Positions 1-7,232 of a stretch of 12,798 bases of DNA are shown here, piece by piece (position 1 is the first letter of the stretch; every line of letters begins with the position of its first letter). The translations under genes and the position numbers were made by a program. The notes below the pieces were generated by a model. It ran no database searches, had not been told where the DNA came from, and worked only from the letters and a program-made list of their open reading frames with translations. Where the stretch lies: the NCBI GenBank assembly GCA_036271855.1, contig DATAZV010000066.1:1-12798 (forward strand). Direction: 5' to 3'. This DNA is from JAQGMJ01 sp036271855. GTDB lineage: Bacteria; Pseudomonadota; Gammaproteobacteria; Burkholderiales; JAEUOS01.

Positions 1-105
1 CTGCCAGCGGCCCAGCAGTTGCAGCGCCAGCACGGAAAGGTCCGTGTCGGCAGGGCCGGGCGCGAGCTTGGGGCTGGCGCGGCCTCTCCGGCGAGTCTCA
101 GGCAT
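1..105 (-). CDS. N-terminal 35 codons of an unidentified protein, cut by the window edge
   Basis: An open frame on the minus strand starts with ATG at 105 and stays open to base 1. It reads MPETRRRGRASPKLAPGPAD and then a more hydrophobic stretch ending LSVLALQLLGRWQ. The start overlaps the stop of the HyuB-type gene by 8 nt (ATGCCTGA). A GAGG ribosome-binding core sits about 7 nt upstream inside that gene, so the start is well supported and translation is probably coupled. The beginning is a basic, proline-rich tail followed by what looks like the first helix of a folded domain. I do not recognise the family: a transcriptional regulator or an accessory enzyme of the operon would both fit, and 35 residues cannot separate them. 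Being last in a TctC-HyuA-HyuB operon suggests a link to the same pathway; that is inference. Confidence 0.6.
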   Translation of the reverse strand, partial: MPETRRRGRASPKLAPGPADTDLSVLALQLLGRWQ

Positions 106-1915
106 CTGCGCCCTCATCGCCCGCGCGGTGCTGCGCCGGCAATGCAGCCAGCTCATCGGCGCTGAGTTTGATACCGTAGTCGCTCTCGGCCGCCTGGCGC
201 GAAATGTAACCCAGGCGCAAGTCGCGCAATACCGATTCGCGCTTGCGCGCTTTTGCCTCGCCAAACCCGCCGCCGCCGCCCGAGCGCAGGATATACGCTT
301 CACCCGCGTCCAGCCGCAAGTTGACCTTGCCGTTGGGGAAAAAGCTGCGCGTGCCGTCCTTCTTGCGCAGGCCGATCTGGTTACCCATCGCTGCCTCGCC
401 GCCGTTCAGGCCCCACGGCCGGTTGACGACACGGTCGCTGCGCGTCAGGAAGTTGATGCGCGACAACGCCAGCAACTCGGTCTCCGCGCCCAGGCCGCCG
501 CGGAATTCGCCGGCGCCGCCGGAATCCGTGCGCATGGTGTAGTGCTTCACCAGCAGGGGAAACTTGTTCTCCACCTGCTCGGAAGGGCCGTTGTGGGTGT
601 CGCCGTCGTTCATGCAGACGGTGACGTTGACGCCGTCCTCATCCGACTTCGCGCCCCAGCCGCCGCCGATCAGGCCGCCGAGATACATGAACAGCTTGCC
701 GTCGGCCGGGTGGATGCCGTTGACGTTGGCCGTCAGCAGGTCGGCATGGTGGCCTGCGATCACCAGGTCGGGAATCGCCGGGGCCAACGCCTTGAAAATC
801 GTGTCCACCACCGTCATCGGGTACGTCATCCACACGCGCATCGGCGCCGGGCGTGTCGCGCTGACCACCGTGCCTTGCGGGATGATGACTTTCAGCGGTC
901 GGAAATTGCCGTCGTTGATTGGGTACTCTCGCGGCAGGGTCAGGCACTTGAAGGCCACCTGTGCGCAGGCCACGCCGGCGCAGGAGTTGAAAAAGCCTTT
1001 CACCTGCGGGCTCATGCTGGAGAGGTCCACGGTCATCTCGTCGCCCTTGACCGTCACCTTGACGCGAATCGGCACCGGCTCGCCGATGTCGATGGCGTCG
1101 TCGTCCATCCACGATTCAGCCTCGTAGACGCCGTCGGGGATCAACCGTACCTTGGCGCGCGCTTCCGCCTCGCTGTGGTTCATGATCTCGTCCATCGCCG
1201 CCGTCACGGTGGCGGCACCGTGGCGCGCCATCAATTCTTCCACATGCTTGACGCCCATGCGGCAGGCGGAGAGCTGGGCTTCGAGGTCGCCCTCGGCGCG
1301 GTCGGGACGGCGCACGTTCATCAAAATCAGGTCGCGCAACTCGGTGTTCAGCTTGCCGCGCACGTGGTATTTCACCAGCGGAATCTGCAGGCCCTCGGAA
1401 TAGATGTCGGTGGTGAAGCCGTTGAGGATGCCGCCGATGTCCTGCCAGTGCGCCATGCAGGTGGAGAAGGCGACGATCTTCCCTTTGTGGAACACCGGCA
1501 TCGAAAATGTCAGGTGGTTCAGGTGGGCGCCGGTCAGGTAAGAGTCGTTGGTCAGCAAAATGTCGCCGGGGTGGATGCCCGCCTCGCCCCAGTGCCTGAG
1601 CTTGGCTTTGACTACGTCACTCATGCCGCGAATGAACATCGGCAGCCCCAGGCCGATCGACATGGTCTGGCCTTGGGCGTCGAACAGGCCGACGGTGAAG
1701 TCCAGCGCCTCGTAGATGATCATGTTGTAGGAGGTGCGCATCAGCACCGACTTCATTTCCTCGGTGGCAGCGACCAGCGAATTGCGCACCAGTTCGACGG
1801 CGACGGGGTCGACCTTGGAGCGCTTCACGGTGCGTGTGAGACGCGGGCCGGCCGGCTTGCGCGGAGCGGCACTTTTCGGTTTGGCGGCGGTTTTTTTGAT
1901 GGAGCGGGTGACCAT
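98..1915 (-). CDS. Hydantoinase B/oxoprolinase family protein (HyuB-type subunit)
   Basis: This 605-residue protein matches the HyuB family, which includes the N-methylhydantoinase beta subunit, the C-terminal half of 5-oxoprolinase and acetophenone carboxylase subunits. Family-like stretches are RNSLVAATEEMKSVLMRTSY (from about residue 44), GDILLTNDSYLTGAHLNHL (about 117-135) and a C-terminal glycine-rich RSGGGGGFG. Members work with a HyuA ATPase subunit in ATP-dependent opening or carboxylation of cyclic amides, imides or ketones, in the cytoplasm. The HyuA-type gene lies 18 bp upstream, so the two are co-transcribed. An AAGGA ribosome-binding site about 8 nt before the ATG supports the start, although it gives a lysine/alanine/proline-rich basic tail of about 35 residues before the conserved region. 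The overlapping next gene starts inside its last codons. The substrate cannot be read from sequence. Confidence 0.93.
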   Translation of the reverse strand: MVTRSIKKTAAKPKSAAPRKPAGPRLTRTVKRSKVDPVAVELVRNSLVAATEEMKSVLMRTSYNMIIYEALDFTVGLFDAQGQTMSIGLGLPMFIRGMSDVVKAKLRHWGEAGIHPGDILLTNDSYLTGAHLNHLTFSMPVFHKGKIVAFSTCMAHWQDIGGILNGFTTDIYSEGLQIPLVKYHVRGKLNTELRDLILMNVRRPDRAEGDLEAQLSACRMGVKHVEELMARHGAATVTAAMDEIMNHSEAEARAKVRLIPDGVYEAESWMDDDAIDIGEPVPIRVKVTVKGDEMTVDLSSMSPQVKGFFNSCAGVACAQVAFKCLTLPREYPINDGNFRPLKVIIPQGTVVSATRPAPMRVWMTYPMTVVDTIFKALAPAIPDLVIAGHHADLLTANVNGIHPADGKLFMYLGGLIGGGWGAKSDEDGVNVTVCMNDGDTHNGPSEQVENKFPLLVKHYTMRTDSGGAGEFRGGLGAETELLALSRINFLTRSDRVVNRPWGLNGGEAAMGNQIGLRKKDGTRSFFPNGKVNLRLDAGEAYILRSGGGGGFGEAKARKRESVLRDLRLGYISRQAAESDYGIKLSADELAALPAQHRAGDEGADA

Positions 1916-1933
1916 GGTTCGATTCCTTGTTGC

Positions 1934-4009
1934 TTATTTCTTGCCGACGGCGATCTGCAGGTTGCCATAAGGCTCGACCCTCAGGCTATCGCCTGGTTGC
2001 AGCACGGTGGTGGTGGCGTGTTCCTCGATCAGTGCCGGCCCGGTGATGGCGTTGCCGGCCAGCAGCGTGTCCCGCTGGTACACCGCCGCCTGCGCCCAGC
2101 CCTTACCCTCGAAGTAGACCTTGCGGGTGCCGGTGAGGGCTTCCTTGCGCGGCTTGGCACTGCCACGCGCGATTTTTTCCAGGGTCGGCTTTTTCATCAC
2201 GCCGGTCACGGTACTGCGGATGCTGACGATCTCCGCCTGCTCGTTGGGCGAGCCGCGACCATAGCGCTCTTCGTGGAGGGTGTCGAAGGCGCGCTTCAAT
2301 GCGACCTTGTCGCCGCGCTTGAATGCCGACAGTGGCACATCCACTGTTACCGCATGCTCCTGGCCGACGTAACGCATATCCAGCGCGCGGCCGATGATGA
2401 TCTTGCGGGTGTTCAGGTCAGCCCCGGTGAGCGCCACCAGACCCTGCTGTTCGAGTTCGGCGAACCAGGTTTCGAGCTGGACCATGTCCACGGCATTCAG
2501 GCTGGTGAACTGCGAGCGCACCAGGTCGCGGCGAAAATCGGAGAGCAGCATGCCGAAGGCCGAGAAATGCCCCGGCGCGCGCGGAATGATCACCTGCGGC
2601 ATGCGCAGTTCGCGCGCCACCATCGAGGCGTGCAGCGGCCCGGCACCGCCGTAGGCGAACAGGGTGGGAAAGGCGCCGGGGTCAAGACCGCGGTCGGTAG
2701 TCACGCCCTTGACCGCATGCGACATCGAGGCCGAGGCGATGCGCAGGATGCCCAAAGCCGCATCGGTGACCGATAGACCCAGGGGGACGGCAATCTTCTC
2801 CTTCAGTGCCGCCGTGGCCGCGGCCTTGTCCAGCAGCATCTCGCCGCCGAGGAAGCGTTTCGGGTCCAGGCGTCCCAGCACCAGATTGGCATCGGTCACC
2901 GTCGGCTCGGTGCCGCCCAGGCCGTAGCACACCGGCCCCGGTGAAGCACCCGCGCTTTGCGGCCCGACGCGCAAGGCGCCGGAGACGCTGACCGAGGCGA
3001 TGCTGCCGCCGCCGGTGCCGACTTCGTGGATGTCGATCATCGGCGTCAGCAGCGGCAAGCCGGTGAGGTAGCCGCCTATCATCACGCTGCCGGTCACCAG
3101 CGCCGTGCCTTCGCGCACCACGCCGGCCTTGGCGGTGGTGCCGCCCATGTCGAAAGCGATGGCGTTGTCGATCCCCAGCACATGGCACAGCGCCTGGGTG
3201 CCGATCACCCCGGCGGCGGGGCCGGACTCCATCATGCGCACGCAGTCCTGCCGCGCTTCGTTGAGGGAATACAGGCCGCCGGTGGACTGCACCACCAGGA
3301 ACTTGCCGCCGAACTGCCCGCGCTTCATCTCCTGCTCGATCTCGCCGAGATAGTTGTCGACGCGCGGGCCGATGTAGGCATTGGCCGCCACCGTGGAGGT
3401 GCGCTCGTATTCGCGATACTCTTGCACCAGGTCGCAGGAAGCGGAAATGAATACGCCAGGCAGGCGCTGGCGCAAATAATCGCGCGCCGCGTGCTCATGC
3501 ACCGGATTGCGGTAGGAGTGCAGGAACAGCACCGCTACCGCCTCGATCTTCAGGCGTTCGAGTTCGGCGGCGATGGTTTCCAACTCCGCCATCTGCAGTG
3601 CCTGGTACACCGAGCCGTCCGCCTTCAGGCGCTCGGTGACCTCGAAACGCAGGTCGCGCTCGATCAGCGGGCTGTGCTTGCGGTGGCGCAGGTTGAAGGA
3701 GTCGGGGCGGTTGATCCGGCCGATTTCGTAAATGTCGCGAAAGCCGCGCGTGGTGACCAGCGCGGCCTTGGCGCCTGTGCGCTCCAGCATCGTATTGATG
3801 GCGATGGTCGAGCCATGCAAAAACAAATTGGCTTCTTCGATCGTCACGCCGGCCTTGTGCATGCCGTCGAGAATGCCGCTGATCAGGCGGTGATGCGTGG
3901 TCAGGGTCTTGCCCAGCATCAGCAGGCCGCGCTTTTCGTCGAAGGCGGCGACATCGGTGAAGGTGCCGCCGATGTCGGCGGCAATGCGGGTTCTGGCTGG
4001 TGACGTCAT
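1934..4009 (-). CDS. Hydantoinase/oxoprolinase family protein (HyuA-type ATP-binding subunit)
   Basis: This is a 691-residue HyuA-type subunit with an actin/Hsp70-like ATPase fold. The N-terminal phosphate-binding loop DIGGTFTD is at residues 12-19. A conserved HGSTIAINTMLERTGAK follows at about 65-81, then ESGPAAG at about 261-267, the second nucleotide-binding element FDMGGTTAKAG at about 286-296, and GTGGGSIA with GASPGPVCYGLGG beyond. The family phosphorylates or activates its substrate with ATP, and the HyuB partner, encoded 18 bp downstream, completes hydrolysis or carboxylation. I chose the ATG at 4009 because the conserved domain begins at once after it; the open frame extends to 4099, but those 30 extra residues are proline/alanine-rich and unlike the family. 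The start lacks a clear ribosome-binding site. Length is typical for stand-alone HyuA. Substrate unknown. Confidence 0.93.
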   Translation of the reverse strand: MTSPARTRIAADIGGTFTDVAAFDEKRGLLMLGKTLTTHHRLISGILDGMHKAGVTIEEANLFLHGSTIAINTMLERTGAKAALVTTRGFRDIYEIGRINRPDSFNLRHRKHSPLIERDLRFEVTERLKADGSVYQALQMAELETIAAELERLKIEAVAVLFLHSYRNPVHEHAARDYLRQRLPGVFISASCDLVQEYREYERTSTVAANAYIGPRVDNYLGEIEQEMKRGQFGGKFLVVQSTGGLYSLNEARQDCVRMMESGPAAGVIGTQALCHVLGIDNAIAFDMGGTTAKAGVVREGTALVTGSVMIGGYLTGLPLLTPMIDIHEVGTGGGSIASVSVSGALRVGPQSAGASPGPVCYGLGGTEPTVTDANLVLGRLDPKRFLGGEMLLDKAAATAALKEKIAVPLGLSVTDAALGILRIASASMSHAVKGVTTDRGLDPGAFPTLFAYGGAGPLHASMVARELRMPQVIIPRAPGHFSAFGMLLSDFRRDLVRSQFTSLNAVDMVQLETWFAELEQQGLVALTGADLNTRKIIIGRALDMRYVGQEHAVTVDVPLSAFKRGDKVALKRAFDTLHEERYGRGSPNEQAEIVSIRSTVTGVMKKPTLEKIARGSAKPRKEALTGTRKVYFEGKGWAQAAVYQRDTLLAGNAITGPALIEEHATTTVLQPGDSLRVEPYGNLQIAVGKK

Positions 4010-4074
4010 GGGTGGTGTTTCATTCGGTGCGGCGGGCAAGGCAGCGCGAAAAGCGGGAGGGGGAAGGAGGCGGG

Positions 4075-4080
4075 AGTATA
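4075..4080 (-). promoter_or_regulatory. Candidate -10 element upstream of the HyuA-type gene
   Basis: In the 119-bp gap between the TctC and HyuA genes the minus strand reads GCTATACTCCC. TATACT matches five of six bases of the sigma-70 -10 consensus. I see no good -35 at 16-18 bp, so this is only a weak internal promoter candidate. The gap is followed on the minus strand by a long pyrimidine-rich stretch (about 4075-4054). Confidence 0.25.
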
Positions 4081-4128
4081 GCGGGGCAGTTTGCGCCAAA
4101 TGGCTGGAAAGGCGCGGCGGGCGAGGGC

Positions 4129-5103
4129 TTACTGATCCGGCTTCAGATTCAGTTCCTTGATGACTTTGCCGTAGCGCTGATAGTCGGAGGCAATGCGTTC
4201 GGCGAATTGCGCGGTGCTGGTGCTCACCGGCTCATAGCCCAGGCCGCTGAGCTGCTTGCGCACCTCCGGCATGGCGACGATGCGCACGATTTCGGTGTTC
4301 AGGCGCTGCACGATTTCCTTCGGGGTCGCCGCCGGCGCCGAGATGCCGTTCCACGATTCATAGGAGAAATTGGCGACCCCGGTTTCCGTCACCGTGGGTA
4401 CTTCCGGCAGCATCGCCGCGCGTTTGGTTCCGGTGGTGGCGAGGGCGCGCAGCTTGCCGGCGCGAATGTTCGGCAATGGGCCGACCAGGCTGTCGAAGGT
4501 GAGATTGACTTCACCGGCCAGGATCGCCAAGGTCGCTGGCGCATTGCCCTTGTAAGGCACGTGGAGGATGTCGACCCCGGCGGCTTTCTTGAACATCTCC
4601 GCGCCCAGGTGCAGGGGCCCGCCGGTGCCCGAGGAGCCGTAGGTCAGCTTGCCTGGATTGGCCTTCGCGTAGGCCACCATCTCCGCCAGGGTCTTGCCCG
4701 GTGTCGAGGGGTGGGCGGCGATCACCAGCGAATAGGTTGCCACCAGGCTCACCGGTGCCAGGTCCTTGATCGGGTCCCAGGTGAGTTTTTGCAGATGCGG
4801 CTGGATCGCGGTGCCGTTGGTGCTGAGCAGGATGGTATAGCCGTCCGGCGCGGCATTGACCACCGCCTCGGTGCCGATGTTGCCGCCCGCGCCGGCGCGG
4901 GTTTCCACCACCACCGGCTGGCTCACCGCCTCGGAAAGCCTGATGCCGATCAGGCGCGCGGTCGACTCGGCGCCGCCGCCGGGCGGGAAAGGAACGATGA
5001 AATGGATCGGCCGGCTCGGGTAATTCGATTGCGCCGCGGCGGGCGCGGCGCAAACCAGCGCAATGGAGCAGCAGGCGGCAAGGCCTAGGCGGCGGAGGAT
5101 CAT
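4129..5103 (-). CDS. TctC/Bug-family periplasmic solute-binding protein
   Basis: The 324-residue protein is a typical Bug (Bordetella uptake gene)/TctC receptor of tripartite tricarboxylate transporters. It begins with a signal peptide (MILRR, hydrophobic core, probable cleavage after PAAA at about residue 24). The mature N-terminus YPSRPIHFIVPFPPGGGAES is the family hallmark, followed by VVVETRAGAGGNIGTEAVVNAAPDG, the YGSSGTGGPLHLGAEMF loop and HVPYKGNAPA near the middle. Such proteins bind carboxylates, amino acids or small aromatics in the periplasm and deliver them to TctA/TctB membrane subunits; neither is present here, which is common for Bug proteins. It lies 119 bp upstream of the HyuA/HyuB genes on the same strand, so it may capture the substrate, or a precursor, of that enzyme. 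That link is inferred from position. The start is set by the signal peptide. Confidence 0.95.
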   Translation of the reverse strand: MILRRLGLAACCSIALVCAAPAAAQSNYPSRPIHFIVPFPPGGGAESTARLIGIRLSEAVSQPVVVETRAGAGGNIGTEAVVNAAPDGYTILLSTNGTAIQPHLQKLTWDPIKDLAPVSLVATYSLVIAAHPSTPGKTLAEMVAYAKANPGKLTYGSSGTGGPLHLGAEMFKKAAGVDILHVPYKGNAPATLAILAGEVNLTFDSLVGPLPNIRAGKLRALATTGTKRAAMLPEVPTVTETGVANFSYESWNGISAPAATPKEIVQRLNTEIVRIVAMPEVRKQLSGLGYEPVSTSTAQFAERIASDYQRYGKVIKELNLKPDQ

Positions 5104-5155
5104 GGGAGCACTTTTCCGGTGACGAATGCAGGTGGATCGGCAGAGTGCTCGTGAC

Positions 5156-5212
5156 GGCTATCCGGCGCGCCATCTGCCGGCTTTTATATCTGCAAGCCGG
5201 CAGATGATAGCC
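5156..5212. promoter_or_regulatory. Perfect 13-bp inverted repeat around a TATAAA box upstream of the TctC gene
   Basis: CATCTGCCGGCTT (5171-5183) and AAGCCGGCAGATG (5194-5206) are perfect reverse complements separated by 10 nt. An outer pair, GGCTAT (5156-5161) and ATAGCC (5207-5212), extends the symmetry with a 9-nt bulge on one side. The spacer and its flank read TATAAA on the minus strand (5188-5183), a plausible -10 for the TctC gene, whose ATG is about 78 nt downstream. A long palindrome over a -10 is typical of a regulator operator. It could also form an RNA hairpin, but no T tract follows on either strand, so an intrinsic terminator is unlikely. No regulator gene is recognisable in the operon. 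Confidence 0.55.
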
Positions 5213-5293
5213 AGACCAGCGCCGGCTTAGACAGCCCGCGCCCCTAACTTGGCTGATAAGTGGTGAGAGATAGGCAAATCGGCGGCGGCAGGG

Positions 5294-7063
5294 TCAGGCG
5301 CCTCCGGCCTTGGTCGGCAGGCGCAGGCCCATCACCACGCCGGTGCCGTCGGCGCGGTTGCGCGCGAAGGCCTGGCCGCCGTGAAACTCCGCCACCAGGC
5401 GCACGATGAACAGCCCCAGGCCCAGATGCGGCTCCGCGCCCGCGGCCTGGCTTTCGCGCATGGTCACCATCGAGTCGAACAGGCGCGCCGCCGGCACCTC
5501 GGGCAAGGGTGGGCCGGTGTTTTCGATCTCGATCACGGCGTAGATATCTTCCTGGCGCAGGGTGATGCGCACCGGCGAGTCCGGCAGCGAAAAACTTACC
5601 GCGTTGGCCGCCAGCTTGTCCAGCGCCTGCGCCAGCAGTTCGGGCGAGCCGGTAACGCGCAGGTCTTCGGCCTGCAGGTCGGTGATGAAATTGACCCCCG
5701 GGTAAGCGGCGCGATAGCCTTCCACCGTTCCCTGCACCACCTCGCGCGGATCGTAGTCCGCCCGTTCGCCTTCGCGCAGCGCCGCTTCGATGCGCCGCGC
5801 CTCGCTCATGCGCGAGAGCATCGCCGACAGCCGCGAAATGCCCTGCTCGGCGCGCTGCACATAGACGGCGGACTCGGCCGGCAGGCCCTGCATCTGCAGG
5901 TTTTCCAGAGAGGAGCGCACTACCGCGATCGGCGTGCGGAATTCGTGCGACAGGCGCGAGCCGAGCTGTTCGAGGTAATCGTGATACTGCGCCAGGCGCT
6001 CCAGCAGATGGGAATAGCTGCGCGACAGGTCGCCGATCTCGTCGCTCGCGCGCGAGCCGGCGACGATCTTGCGCACCCGGCCGTTGGCGTCGATCGCCGC
6101 CTCTGCCTCGGTGCGCAGGCGGCTGACGCGCGCGGCAATGCGCGAGGCGAAGGCCAGCACCGTCACCGACGCCAGCAGGAAAGTCAGCAGGGTGCCGGTG
6201 ATCAGTTTTTCCAGCGCGCGCGTGGTGAAGGACTGCACCGCGTTGGTGGTCTCTTCCACCACCACCGCCGCCACCACGTCGTCGTCGGCCCAGATCGGAT
6301 GCGCGGCGGAAAGGATGACGGCGCGGTTGTCCAGGGTGGCGCGGCGGCGGGTTGCCGGAATGCCGGAAAGGGCGCTTTCCACCTCGTTGCCGTTGGTGAT
6401 GGCGTCTTCCGGCAAGGCGTCGTCGAAGTCTTCGGTCGGCAGCGTCAGCAGGCGCGAGTAGAAAGGGCGCAAGAGGATGTTTTCGGTGCGGTCCCAGAAC
6501 GAAGGGGGGGCGGGCTTGCCGGCGTCCGGGTCGGGCGCTGCCTTCAGGCTACCCGCCAGCGCCAGTAGTTGATGTTTTTTGTCGATCACCCAGATGCGGC
6601 TTTTGGCGCGGTTCAGGCCCGAGATGATGCGGCTGACTTCGTCGGTGGCCGGCGGCGGTTCCGGCGCCAGGATGGTCATCGGGATCTGCGCCGGCCGGGT
6701 GATCGGCGATACCACCACCGGCCCATCCGTCGCCGCAGCATCTGCATCGCCCGCTACCGCGGCGCCACCGGTCGCCACGCCGGCAGTGGCGCCGCCGGTG
6801 GCCGTACCGGTTTCGCCGCCGAAGGCGTTGATCGCTTCCTGCCGCTCCTTTTTCAACGCCGGGTCTTGCGGGCGCAGGCGCAGCAGGGAAGGACGGTCGT
6901 GCAAGGCGGTGGCGATGGTGCGCGCGGCGGTGATCAGGCTTTGCTCCTGCTGTTCCTTCAGCAGGGCCTCCATCTCGCGTACATAGCCCAGGCCCACGAC
7001 CGGAATCGCGAACACGGGCAAAACGGCGACAAACATCTTGGCGCGCAGGCCGAAACTGAACAT
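5294..7063 (-). CDS. pdsS: Membrane sensor histidine kinase, dedicated-sortase-system type
   Basis: This 589-residue sensor kinase has a first membrane segment at about residues 10-28, a periplasmic region of about 255 residues, a second membrane segment at about 287-306, and a HAMP-like linker (about 307-360). The phosphoacceptor box is LSHEFRTPIAVVRSSLENLQ with His373. The ATPase domain has the N box LDKLAANAVSFSLPDSPVRI (Asn487), IENTGPPLP at about 513-521 and the G box HLGLGLFIVRLVAEFHGG at about 546-562. The start VREMEALLKEQQEQSLITAA and the overall layout resemble the kinase of the proteobacterial dedicated sortase system (PdsS, TIGR03785, from memory). No sortase or LPXTG target is visible here, so the symbol is tentative. 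Residues about 82-112 are a Gly/Ala/Thr/Val low-complexity insert. It follows its response regulator by 169 bp. The start codon lacks a clear ribosome-binding site. Confidence 0.88.
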   Translation of the reverse strand: MFSFGLRAKMFVAVLPVFAIPVVGLGYVREMEALLKEQQEQSLITAARTIATALHDRPSLLRLRPQDPALKKERQEAINAFGGETGTATGGATAGVATGGAAVAGDADAAATDGPVVVSPITRPAQIPMTILAPEPPPATDEVSRIISGLNRAKSRIWVIDKKHQLLALAGSLKAAPDPDAGKPAPPSFWDRTENILLRPFYSRLLTLPTEDFDDALPEDAITNGNEVESALSGIPATRRRATLDNRAVILSAAHPIWADDDVVAAVVVEETTNAVQSFTTRALEKLITGTLLTFLLASVTVLAFASRIAARVSRLRTEAEAAIDANGRVRKIVAGSRASDEIGDLSRSYSHLLERLAQYHDYLEQLGSRLSHEFRTPIAVVRSSLENLQMQGLPAESAVYVQRAEQGISRLSAMLSRMSEARRIEAALREGERADYDPREVVQGTVEGYRAAYPGVNFITDLQAEDLRVTGSPELLAQALDKLAANAVSFSLPDSPVRITLRQEDIYAVIEIENTGPPLPEVPAARLFDSMVTMRESQAAGAEPHLGLGLFIVRLVAEFHGGQAFARNRADGTGVVMGLRLPTKAGGA

Positions 7064-7156
7064 GGGCGGGAGTAGTTGCCTCTAGTGGGCGGCAATCCGG
7101 GAATCAGGTCTCATTGTGGCAGCAAGCCGCGCGGCACGCCTTTTCGTGGCCTTTTC

Positions 7157-7196
7157 CAATGCAATCGTCCGGCTTCGCCGGTGATTGGATTCATTG
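7157..7196. other. Intercistronic hairpin between regulator and kinase genes
   Basis: CCGGC (7169-7173) and GCCGG (7177-7181) enclose a 3-nt loop. CAATC/GATTG (7162-7166/7183-7187) extends the stem past a small internal loop, and CAATG/CATTG (7157-7161/7192-7196) continues it past a GATT bulge. It is transcribed with the operon. There is no T tract, so it is not an intrinsic terminator; processing or transcript stabilisation is possible. Confidence 0.45.
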
Positions 7197-7202
7197 CAGG
7201 CC

Positions 7203-7230
7203 GGGCAAAAGCAGGGGTGTACTTTTGCCC
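7203..7230 (-). other. 9-bp perfect hairpin just past the response-regulator stop
   Basis: GGGCAAAAG (7203-7211) and CTTTTGCCC (7222-7230) are perfect reverse complements around a 10-nt loop, 2 nt downstream of the response-regulator stop codon on the minus strand. It lacks a trailing T run, so it would be an inefficient terminator at best. It may set the relative output of regulator and kinase. Confidence 0.45.
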
Positions 7231-7232
7231 GA

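Noticed and set aside
44..2776. 910-codon open frame on the plus strand
   Set aside because: It lies antisense to the HyuB and HyuA genes, which have clear family motifs. The product is His/Gln/Arg/Ala-rich without recognisable domains, as expected for a high-GC shadow frame.
2957..4003. 348-codon plus-strand frame
   Set aside because: Antisense to the HyuA gene; composition is typical of a shadow frame.
5074..5103. Lipobox-like LAAC in the TctC-type signal peptide
   Set aside because: The cysteine is only 11 residues in, before most of the hydrophobic core; a later AAA cleavage site fits an ordinary Bug signal peptide.
5171..5206. Transposon ends or IS remnant at the 13-bp inverted repeat
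   Set aside because: The arms are only 10 bp apart, with no transposase frame or target-site duplication nearby.
5381..6568. 395-codon plus-strand frame
   Set aside because: Antisense to the histidine kinase; Arg/His/Gln-rich with no domain.
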